NCBI GenBank assembly: GCA_004380135.1 | Contig: QXCR01000072.1 | Coordinates: 1 to 64,000 of the forward strand | Length of the DNA: 64,000 nucleotides | Direction: 5' to 3' | Source: Stemphylium vesicarium | Lineage: Eukaryota > Ascomycota > Dothideomycetes > Pleosporales > Pleosporaceae | Shown: piece by piece, positions 47,194-58,900 of the stretch | How the letters are laid out: each line of letters begins with the position of its first letter | Numbering within the stretch: position 1 is the first letter of the stretch | Made by a program: the position numbers and the translations under genes | Notes under the pieces: model-generated | Database searches by the model: none | What the model saw: only the letters and a program-made list of their open reading frames with translations | Told to the model about the DNA's origin: nothing

Positions 47194-47961
47194 AGGCGGA
47201 GACACAGGCGGACTTGCATTATACCCACTCCACTCCACTCAGCTCGGATTGCTGTCGACTAATTCGCATATCTATCAAAAAATGTCTGAGACAGCAACGC
47301 AGTACTTCACCACGTCTGGTCATCTCGTGCCTTCACCGCTCGGCGGCTAATACGACGTGTATCTAAGTGACGGGAGGCTGCACCTACCACCGTGGACTGC
47401 TTCATATATCTGCATACGTAAAACATGTCTCCTAAAAGCTTTTTCTGACGTCTTGTAGGACGTAAGTGCAGTGCCTTCTATTATTTGTCGTAGTCCTCAT
47501 GTCCCATCACTTCCGAATGTGCAGTGATTGCTTTCCCCTGTCAATTGGCCTCTTTTTCTTTGCAGCGCCAGGATTTCAACCAAAGGTTGTTTGCAGGGTC
47601 CAATTGCAATGCTGCGCTGTTGAATGGCAGAAATTGCGCACTACTCACCCTCACGTTCACCTCGTTACTGTAGCGCCAACCGCTCCTTCCACCTGAAGCA
47701 ATGACGAACTCTTGTTTGTTTCCTTCGTCTCGCCACTCCAGTTATACTCTCCACTCCTTTAAATCTCGCTTTGTCAATTTCCACAATTGCGCTTTCCGTG
47801 CTGTCGCACTTGCCCCAATCGCAGTGGTTCTTTCCCCCGGATAGATTCGCGCTGCTTGAGCTTTTCCCCTCCAACAGAAACCCTTCCACTTGTCTCGCAC
47901 AAATCTACACCCACTCCCATTCTCTATCGTGTGCCAATATTGTTTGCGGCATCATTCAGCC
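47194..47961. other. Intergenic before the RRM-protein gene
   Basis: 768 bp with a strongly CT-rich plus-strand stretch at 47700-47960, as expected of a promoter and 5' leader. No gene seen. Confidence 0.5.
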
Positions 47962-50900
47962 ATGGTGGAAACTAGTCCTCCGGCTGGGACTTCACCCGCT
48001 ATAGAGGGACCCGCACCCCCCGCCGATACGAAGGAGCCAGTCATTGACGCAGTCCAACATGCGACTAGAGACCCCAAGTTCGCGCCAGGCGCTCGGCAGG
48101 CCTTTTTCTCCACTGAGCTTGGTACACGAGCTCCCCGTTCGCTAAGTCCGGTGACGGTACCCGTCATTGTACGCAGTAGAGATGACCCGGCAGCCGTAGT
48201 ACAAGCAGCGAGGTACTGGCAAACCAAGTACAAGAGTGAGTAGACACCTTTTGAGAATTATAGGCACCGGGTGCTGACTTGATCAAGGCCAATGTCTCTG
48301 TATCCTACCTAATCAAAAATGGGTCGCTGAGGATCTCTGGGATGCTCAGGATCTCCATGTTGAGGGCAGGGAGTTCTGCGAAGAGATGTTGCTCTTTATC
48401 TCGCACGATACTTGGTACAACGCGGACAGGTTTGCAAAGGATTGGGCGCAAGCGCATCCAGATCGGTTCAACTTCACTGATGTTCAGCTGGGCAACGTCT
48501 ACGATCTCAACGACCCGCTCACTACCGTCGATGACATCTTTGTCTTCGATGAGCTCGTCGATTTCCCTCGAGTGTTCCTATGGCACGTCGCCTTCATCTT
48601 GGTCGCAACCTGGAGCGACCCCAGTCGAACCAACAACGCTGCATTCGGTGTAGGCCAGACTCAGAACTCTGCACCCATGAAACAGCAACATCGAAACTCC
48701 CCTGTTGAGGCTACCCCGCTTGACGGCAAGAAACTTCGTAAGACAAACCGCAAACAGACACGATCTCGACCAAGAAAGCTGACTGCAACGACAGAACCAT
48801 CACATGCTGAGCCAAGTCCGAATAGCGCTGCCATCGTGGCCCCAACTGTACCGGCTCTTCCAAACATGCAACCAAACCCACAGCGCGTTCCATCATTCCT
48901 TCCACAGCTTCCGGGTGCCCCTCTGTTCCCCCCGAGGAACAGTGGTATGGAAGGCATGGGCATGTCGTCTATGGTGTCTCCCAATATGCGCGCACAAGCC
49001 ATGGATATGCTTAGAGGCAATCGAAATATGGGGTCTGGGTCCTACAATCAGCCACAAGGATGGACTGAGAATAACAATCGTGTGGGCCATGGTTCATACA
49101 CACGACGGCCGTCAGGTCCAATGGCCGGCATTCAGTCGCCTCAATACATGCCATCTCAGCCGATCGGCCCGCACATGGCTGTTCCAATGATGCCTGGATC
49201 AGCTATAGGTCCATATGCACAAGGATCCTCGATGATGCCTCATCCACAGTATACGGTTCAGCCTATGGATCCTACAATGGCATCGCGAAGGCCTATGGCA
49301 TATCAGCCCGGTATGGTTCCATCTTCCTCAATGCCTCAGACCTTCATGCACCAGCCGCAAGGACCGCATACGTCCTCAATGGGCGATATGACGAACATCC
49401 ACTTCCAAGGCCTCATGGGCTCGCAGATCGTGGATCCTCGCGCACCAATGCCCCGCCGGGCGAGTCACCAGAGTAACAGTCATCTCTTCGATCCCTATAG
49501 CGGCAACAACCGCAAGTTCAGCGGGGGGTCAGGGTACAACATAGCGAAGAAAGGCGGGCCGAGCACTTTTGCACCTCCCCCGAACCGAGGACGTAAGACG
49601 TCTACTTCAGGTGGTCGGGCAGCATACACCAGCTACAACCCTGGGCTTCCACCGGGCTCTCACTACACCAACTTGAACCCTCGACGTCGCTCGTCAGAAG
49701 ATGATCCAGCGGTCACTGGTGATGCCGTTTCTGGCTGTGGTCACACTTGGATTGGTCCAAAGAATGCCAGCGTCAATGAGCTGTGGATTGGAGACTTGCC
49801 GCAGGACATCCACGAAGACGAGCTCGTACAGTTGTTTCAGCAAGCAGTCAAGATCTCCCCTACTGGAATCTCTCTGAGGAGTAATTCGGTTAAAGGGCCA
49901 TTTCACGCCTTCGCTACGTAAGTTTGTTATTCCCCGATTCCACGAGTTAACTAATGCTTGTAGATTTGCATCATGCTCGGATGCTAAGACAGCTCTGACC
50001 ATCACTGAACTCAAACCTCGGTTGCGAAATGGCGAAGTACAGCCTACCATTTCAGTGCCTAGGCGATTCTATCAGAAAGATTCGCCCCCAACCGCATACC
50101 CCGACAACACACGTGCTGGCGAGGGCCCTGGCAGTAATCCCCGCGGTGTAACGGGCGTCTCTCATAACGTGAAGAACGCTGCTTCGGGTGCTAGTGAAGG
50201 AGCGGCTACACCAAGCGAAAAGGCGCTGTATTCACCCCAGGATGCTAGAAGCGGCCTGCCGAAGAAGCCTCCTGCGCGACCGGAAACTGTGGCTCGCACA
50301 GGCACGGGAAGCCCAGGATTAGAGAAGCCCAAACGCCAACACAAGTCGCCCACTAAGAAAGGAAAAGGCAAGAACAAACGCGGATCGCCAGTCAAGAAGG
50401 GTGATTCTGCAGATGAGGTGGCGAAATCTAGCGAGACCTCGAAGGCCGGCGGATCGCCCGCAATCGGGTCTGACACGGCGGCTGCCACACAAGGCGGCGA
50501 GTCTAGTAGAAGTAACGAAAGGAATGCCGCTGACGCTCGCTCGGCTGAAGAGCCAGTCGACTTACCTACAGATGATGGCCGAGTTGTGCCACAATCCTCG
50601 GGTGAAGCCCATGATGCGCAATTGTCGCCAGGGCCTGATGCACCAGAGACTGCGCAAGAAGAAGGAGAAACAATGACAGGGAACGATCCTGGGTCTCGAT
50701 CAGTGGATACAAAGGACCAACCGACCGGCAAGGGGCCTCAAACAGCGGAGACTGCTCCTCAGGCTGAGTCAGGCACTAAGGCAGGCCAACAAGATCATGA
50801 CAAACCTCTCCAGGTGTTGTCGAAGGAGCCTCTCCCATCACCAGCCTATGACAATGCTTCTGATGATGAGGCGAAGAATGACATCAGTTTCCACTCTGCG

Positions 50901-52722
50901 CCAGAGGTGCAACCAGAGACCACGCTAGTGGAGCCTGACGCAAAAGTTCGGAACGAATTAACGGCTACAAACCAAGGTACCACCACCCTCGCTTCTCAAA
51001 AAGCCCACAATAGCTGATAACTCTAGATAAACCCAAGTCTCTAGCCACAGCGGTAGAGTCAAAGCCGAGTACTTTTCAAGCACATTCGACGCTGTCTGAG
51101 CAACCAGCCTCTGCGTCAACAGCAAAAGCAAAGGCGTCGAAGAAACCTGCAACTGAGGAGACAAACCACCTGGAAGACTCTGAGGCTTCAAATTTGGAGC
51201 CAACAAAAGCCAGCCCTGTCAAAGACGGTGCAGCAATGTCGGCATCAAACGAAGCATCTCCCGTCGAAGCGACCAAGAAGGGTGGAGCTCAACAGATGCA
51301 GTCCCTTCATCCGTTCGCAACAAAGTCCAAGACTCAAGCAAAGAAAGAGAAAGAGGCTAGAAAGAAGCAGCAAAAAAAGGAAGAAACTGAGCGGATTGCA
51401 AAGGCCAAGGCTGATAAGGCCAACCCCTCGAAGAATGCAAAGGTCGTTCCGGATGTCCAACCGAACACTAATGCGCCCGTAAACTCCAGTGCTTCATCCA
51501 CAGCTGCCGGTGCACCATCTGGTTCCGAACAGGGCAACCCGAAGGCCGAAGAGAACACCCCTACCGGAATGGAAGAGCCAAAGGGCAAGTCAAAAGCACA
51601 TACTACAGGTCTCAACACGGAGGATGAGAAAGAAGACGCTGGCGAGAAAGAGACTGGTAAGCCAAGAAGAGTTTTCGAAATGACTCCCCCACTAACTGAA
51701 AAGGCAGACAAGCCCAAGATTTCGGATGGTCCTCCAGCCAAGAAGGACTCATCGGCCAAACCCGGGGTACAATCAGGCGATAAAACATTCCCCTCGCTCT
51801 CCCTACTTGCTTCTGGTACTGCTCTGGGAGAACAGGCTCCATCCAACAACACGCCTGGCCAGGAAGTAAATAGCCCCCAAAAAGCTTCTCCAGGACCTGC
51901 CGCTCACCAACCAGGCTTTAAAACAGGCTCATCTGTGAGCCCAACCCCATCAACACCTAATGTACCTGCATCAAATGCAAATATCCCTAGTTCTTCCCAG
52001 CACAGTAAGTACACAAAGCTCTTTGGCCATGAACAACATTGACTTTCGTATTAGGTTCCACCTCACCTCCCGTTTGTTCCCGAAAATCTTCTAGTTCAAC
52101 ACTGGTAGAAGACAGCCAGCACCAGCCAGCCAATACACTAGCTGTACCCTCCGACTCGGGTGAAGCTACAGGCCCTCTTCAAGATACAACCACCGAGGCC
52201 AACGCCACCTATTCTGACAATGAGACGACAGAGACACCTAAAAAGAAGAAAAAGAGAAAAAATAGGAAGAAGAAGAAGGTAACTGCTGCCACTGGCAGCA
52301 CCACAGACGGAGACGAGAATATCCCCGGATTTGACCCCTCTGCCCCAGGAGAGGATTTGCACCATTACGACCCTTTCTCATCGCAGCTCACCCACATCGA
52401 AGCTATTCGACGTGCCGTCAAGTACGATACCGAGTCTTACTATGCACGTACCAACGCAGAGATCGCACAGAGGGATGCGGAGCGAAAGGCTGCTGGTTTA
52501 CCGCCAAGGGTATGTAACTCACCATCATTCTTCTAGTTCAAAATAACTAACACGTGCACGCAGACCTACAAGCAGCCAGAAAATCGGGCTGAAGGATTCC
52601 AACCCCACTTGTCGGATCGTCAGGATGAGAGTGGAGACGAGGACAATTCCAAGACGGATGGCGAGGCTAGGGAGAACAAAGACCCTACTCGTGCTGGGCT
52701 TGATGGACATGCGCTGCGCTGA
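47962..52722 (+). CDS. Large disordered protein with one RRM-like domain, 1502 aa, six exons
   Basis: Exons 47962-48235, 48288-49917, 49964-50976, 51027-52004, 52055-52509 and 52564-52722; all introns are 46-54 bp and phases agree. A folded-looking segment at about 80-200 includes PNQKWVAEDLWDAQ and RFAKDWAQAHPDRF. Then comes a long Met/Pro/Gln/Gly-rich stretch (PMMPGSAIGPYAQG). An RRM-like unit at about 587-640 has RNP2-like ELWIGDLP and RNP1-like GPFHAFATF. After it about 850 residues are charged and low in complexity (many K/E/S/T/P), with a KKKKKRKNRKKKK nuclear-localisation-like block, ending in a small conserved-looking tail (HYDPFSSQLTHIEAIRRAVKYD). RNA binding is inferred from the RRM only; I do not recognise the protein. 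The donor GTACCA of intron 3 is weak. Confidence 0.75.
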
Positions 52723-52992
52723 TGTCTTCGGATGTGGATGTCGGACTTGCATGGTGGTCGGTGATAAGATGATGTCTCATCCGCATGCCGATGACGTAGC
52801 CTTCGCCTGACATAGTGAGGATAATATAAATGGAACGGAGTATTTCGAAAACTTATTTGACTTGCGCGTGATGATGCTGATTCTTCCCAACGAAGAAAGA
52901 CGAGGCAGGATATGCTGCGTCTAAACGTTACGTGTTCATCTATCTGATTACAAAGGATCGAAAAGTCCAAAAAGAAAACACCACCCAACGTA

Positions 52993-55900
52993 CTAAACGA
53001 CAACAAACCCCATATTACCCCTTCGTACATCTCGATCTTCCTCCACCCCATACACATCCCCTACCACCCTTCTAAACCCCCTCGCCGCATCGCCCATTTT
53101 CTCCCTCTCCTCCTCAACACCACCGACATCGAGCAAAATCTCTCGTCGCGCATGCCCCAATCCAAACCACATCCTACCTGCGCTCTCACTCCAATTAGTC
53201 TTTAATCCTTCGGCCAGGCCGCGACGGCAGAAAGACAGGAGGTTAACATGCGACGTATTTTGAGGCGGGGCGTGTGCGTCACCGCGATAAGAAGGGGGTA
53301 TAACATCGACTACACCGTTGCCAAGGAGCGCGACGACATACTCCACAAACTCATCCACATACGCGACAAACGGCGGCGGAGTCACCGCCCCGTCAATAGT
53401 GCGACTGCAAATATACTCCAACGCCGGAACCATGGCCCCCATCGCCCTTAGCATACACGCCAGCGCCGCGAGAAAATGCGGCTGCGTCAGCACATCGCCC
53501 TTCTCCGCCCCTCTAACCACTCCCTCTAACGCGCGGATAAATGCATGCGCCACAGCAACCAAGCCGCCGGCCACAGCCGCCAAACTATCCGGGCACAAGA
53601 CACGAACGTCAAATATGACCGTATCCAAGATGGCCGGCAGCGCGGATAGGATCGGTCTCGCGATGAGGAAGGCCGTGGGCGAAGCCACCATTCCTTCAAT
53701 GTAAGCGGGGAAGATGGCCTGCAGCAACACAGACCGGAGCGCCAGTCTATCCGCCGTCGGCGCTTCGTGCGTGCACAGCGCGGTCGTGAGCTGATTGACG
53801 AGGTACGTCTGCTGACTATCAGCGGCCGCCTGCTGCGCCACAGTCTGCACGAAGACGACGAGCTGTTTCGCTGTCCCCTGGCCCCCCAGCTTGGGCGCGT
53901 AGCCGCAGAGACGGGCGACGACGTATGTTGGGTCTGCAGCGGGTAAGGGGAAGGCGACCGAGTCGGTGAAGAAGGGCAGCACAGGGTGGATGTCGCTGGT
54001 GTATTGTTTTAGGAATTGGACTACTTTTTGCACGAACTCGACGTAGGTGCCTGTTACGGTTGTGCCTTGGCTGAGGCGCTGGTAGTTGTACTTCATGCTG
54101 GTCATGAAATCCTTTAGCATGGATGCGTAGATGCGCTTGGTCTCGCCGGTGAGGCTTGGTGTGGTGAGGGCTGTGGTGTGCATGTCGGAACGCATGTTGG
54201 ACAGCATGCTGGAGATGAGTGCTAGGCGGCGGATGCGAAGCGTGTCGGCGTTGATGTCCCATGCGCCTGTCTCTAGGTCACGATAAAACGGTAGGTTCTG
54301 CATCAGTGGATGACGGCCGTCTGTGCGAAGGATCGCGTGCAGTAATTGATGCTGGAATCTAAGCATCGACTCCCGCTCCACCAGGCATACCATGAGCGCT
54401 TGGAGGAAGTCGTTTCGGTGCTCTTCGTAGGCAGTAGACTCGCACCCAATGAGAGCAGCCATGAAGTAGGGACCGAACTTGCGTGTCTGCTCGGTTTGGC
54501 GTAGCTGCTTCCACGACACTTGGCTAAAGGAGTCGAGGTAGTAAGACCAGGATCGCGCGCCCGACGCGACCTGGCCTTCAGCAACCCGGACCCACGTGTC
54601 GACGCAGTCCTTGAGCAGGATATCATCTGGTGCACTTTCCGCTCCAAACGCATTCGACAGCAAGTGCCAGAGCGGCGTCTGGATAAAATCTAGACCAGAC
54701 TGTTGTGCTGGTTCCGCCTGGATATTTAGATCCATGTCTTCCAAATCGTCCATGTCCGGGAAGTCGCCATAGTCTTGGCTTTCATCACTGGTCTGCTGGC
54801 TTTCTTCCTTCTTGGACTGCGCTTTCTGGGATTTGGCATAGTCTTGTAGGACCTTGAGTGTGTCGTGGATGACATTGATCAAGCGACGGTCTTCCAGATG
54901 AGGAAGCTCGAGTAAATGCATCATCTCAGAATCAACCAGGAACGTCCTTAAGGATGACTGGTCCCTCGCGTGTCGAATAACCTTGCTCATGCCCGCGATA
55001 CAGTCTCGAAGTGTGGCAATTACCTGCTCTTGGTTCCTCTCCATTGCTTGACGGACCATGACCGCGGAAATATCTGTCGTACCGTCAAGAACACCCGATT
55101 TCAGATAGTCTTCAGCTTCGGTTTTTGCCAGCTTATATTGCCTCAAGGTCTGGTGCATAATGTCTTTGTGCCAGAGCGCAAAGGGTTTTGCAGACGTATA
55201 GGGTTCCTCGGTCGATAGTTGAAAAGTAGCAAGGTTGGCCCAAGCACGTACGTTCAGTCTGCAAGCTTCGCGATGGGAGCTCTCGTGGCTCACAAGGTCA
55301 CGAATGTGGTCTAGCTTCGGCCGACATGCCGGGGGTGCGACCCAATAAAGCGTGGACAATAAATCATGGTGGTTACGCAGCGCTGTAAGGCTCTCTTGAT
55401 CCAGGGGCTGATCTTTCGGGTATGCCCGACCATGGTTAGGCAGGGACCGAAAGACAAAGCTACGAATTTTCTTCTCGGGATAACCCTCTCTCATACCCTG
55501 CAGACCCAAAGCAAGACACTTAAGTGTAATGTGGAAGGAGTATTCGTTCGGTTCGACAGTCAGTGCTTGGTCGGTAGCTAGGTCGTTTAGAAAAGGTACA
55601 GATCCCTTGCTTTCCTCACGTCGAAGACCTCTGAGACCACTTTTACCAAAGAAGTCGAGAGCGGCGTTGAGCATGAGCTCTGGACGTCGCCAGTGCCAAT
55701 GTGTCATGAGTCTGTGACATCGGGCAAGGTTGGCTCGAACGTAATCGTTGAGGGATGTGCTTTGCTTCCTGTATGTAGCCGGGTACAGTTCAAACATCCT
55801 TCGGAGGATATCTCGAATGGATGCCCAATTGTCGTCTTGGAAAGTTTCCCTTCGACTCCGTGAGGGGAGACCGGATGCATCGATTTCGCTGAATGGAAGG

Positions 55901-58900
55901 AAAGTAAAGAGCGAAGCCCATGTGGTTTCAAAAGAGGACAAGTGAGTGGCACTAGTGACCATGGGGCTGAGCTCTTGGCTCACAAGGTCCCAAAATCCCC
56001 ATGCTGGCATGTCCATCCTTGCCAATACGTGCATACAAATAACCGTACTCTCGACGATGACTTCGCTGTCTTGGACCCCCTTCTCGCGTATAGAGTGCCG
56101 CTTGTTTTGCTCGAGGAAGTTACTCAACTCCGGGATGCTTTGCCGTACCAAGTATGTGACTATGGTCTTTGAAAGACTTTTTGCTAATGCCATGGTTTCG
56201 ATTCGGCTACCAGGATCAACAGTCGGATGCTGAGCGATGTTGTGTAATTGGAGACTCAACACGAGCAGGTAAGTCATGGTACGTATATGACTCCCAGCAC
56301 CATGTACATTGGTAGCATCTTGAGAGGCGAGTGCGCCATCGTAGAGCGTTTGGCACAAGCGAACTACCTTGACTACGCAATCTTTTCGGTCGATTGGATC
56401 CAAGAAGCTGAGATGATCGGATAAGTAGGTAATGAGAGACCGCGCGAGCCGAGCCAAGTGTACTTGAGTGTCGTAAAACACTGCTGACGTATCTGAAGTG
56501 GGTGCCTGTAGTACTGTAAGCACCGATGCATTCCTAACTAGATCATGCAGACTCGAAAACGTCTCATCGCTCCATGGACCGCACCTGACTGACGCGCTAC
56601 CGTGTGTGATGGTAGAATAGCCAGCGCTCTCGTCAAGATCGCGACCATCAGGCTTTCCAGTGTTGACAGCGCGAGAGAATGCGTCAGATCCAATCAAAGT
56701 GGACGAGTGAAAGTATGTTTCAGAGGCCAGTGAGTACACATCGAACGTGATGGGATATCGAGTACCGTACGGTGCCAGACCCTGGAGCACAGGAAGACCC
56801 CGTTCTGGGTCAAGTTCTTGTACTTCAGCAATATCGGTTGTTCCGAGGATCTCTTGTATTGGCGGCTCGCTTGGTTGACGAAATTCTCGTACGTCCACAT
56901 CGATTCTTTGAGCCTGGACCTTGCGTTTGAGACGTCTCTTGGCAGTCGGTGCAAGTTCACTTGGGATATCTACCGGACGTTCTCCGACATCAGTCGCAGA
57001 AGGAAGAGGTGGTAACTCGACAGTGTCATCTGCAAGGTATCGCGCTATTTGCGGGTTGACGATGTGGTGTTCGTTTGGCAGCTGGTTCCCAAACTGTTGA
57101 TCGACGCGTAATAAGCCTTTCTCGAAAGCAATCTTCCTGTGGTCACGGCCGAAATCATTCTCGTCGCCTTCCAGCTGTGCGGTTCGGTAAGGTAACGGGC
57201 CCTTTCGTCCCGGACGTCCGCGGTCACTGCTGGGCTGCTGGGTGCTTTTCCCTTGCCGCTTGGCCGTCGCCTTCCTGGCAGATGACCGCTGGAAAATGTG
57301 GAGGCCAGTGGAAACGTATTGACGCTGTCGTGAGCGCATGGCCTCTGTCCCGACTTCTGATCGCCTATCGCCAACCTTCGCAGACCCCACGTCTGTCACT
57401 GACTGCCGCTCTGTGTGTTGTTGATTCTCGGTCCTATCGGCCAAAGGGGGACGAGGCCTTCGTCGGTGTGAAGAAATATTGGATTTTGGCTTCAAAGTGC
57501 CTTGTCGCCATTGCTGAAGGGTAGCGTTGGCTTCTCCAGTGTCTTCAGCATTTTGCAGTCGTATTTGCTTCATACGTGGGCTCTGACGGGCCAGATCCGG
57601 TCGTGAAAGCGCTTGTCGTCTTGCTACCCTGAGAAATTGTGGTACTTTACCGTTTCGCCCAGATGGTGAAAGGTCGACGTCGATAACACTCATTGCTGGT
57701 GGTGTAGCCCGGCGGGCTTTCTTGGAATAACCATGTTTCTTCTTCCCAGATTGGCCGCCAGAAGATCGCTTTCCATACCCTGTTATCTTTTCCAGAGCGT
57801 TTGAAGACCTGGCCTTTTTCGCTCTACGGAAAGTGTCGGTAAGCTTACTCTGCCTCTTCCGACTTGGACCAGTCCCTCCAAGTGTAGGAAGATGCAATCG
57901 ATCATGCTCCATGTCTGACAAGTTATCGTCTTCAGCGTAACGATCATCAAACATTGCAGCTAATGCCGAAGCATCAGCTACAGAGTCTTGTACATTTTGA
58001 ACAGGTCGTGAGACAGGAGCCCTTGAATCATCATCTGACTCGTCAGATATAACAACAAGATCTCTTGAAGGAGTGTTGGAAATTGAAGATTGTCGAGGCC
58101 GTCCGACGGGTTTCATGACCCTCTGCGCAACGCCACGAACAGGCGCAGTGGGCTCGGGGGATAGAGCTGAATTTGCTCGGGCTCTTTCTCGCTCGCGCTG
58201 TTGGGCTTTTCGCCGCTCTTGAGTCTGCCGATCGAAACGCAGCCAAGAAGCGGGTAGGACTCCCTTTATCCTTTTACCAACGTTTTTCAACTCATTATCG
58301 CTCTGCTCCGCTTCGCTGGCAGAGTCGGTCGCTGAGGATGAGCTTTCCGTCAGCACAACCCTCGCTGGCCGACGAAGTGCGCCACCAGATCTCTGGACAC
58401 TGCGCGGCGCAAGATCGGAGTCAGAGTCTATCAATGGTCGCATATCATCCTGGATGACTGATGAGGTGGAAGGTGTGGGCAAGTTCGGGGCTGGCGTAGT
58501 CGCGCGCAGCATAGCTGGACGTCGGTTTGAAGCGTTACCAGGTCGTGGCGGACTACTCGAATAAGGAGGAGAATTCGGAGGTATCGACCAGATGTCACGA
58601 CGCATGTCAGGGTTTTCGGACATGCCCGTTGGTGGTGCAGCAGCTTGTGTCGACGAGAAATTGAACTTTCTCCGCTTAGCTGCGTGAGGATGGCGGAGTT
58701 GCGTGGAAGGGGGACGTCTGACAGAAGCAGAAGCAGGGCGACGCAATGAATCCGTCTCTTGCGCATATTCCCTTGGCCGTGGAACGGTGGGAGTAGAAAC
58801 GGGAATTTCGACATCCGGAGGGCTGCTGGTAGGATTTTCGTCGGGATTGAAGTCCTGCTCTTGTGTCTCATCATTTTGCTGCCTTCGATGGCCTTGAGGC

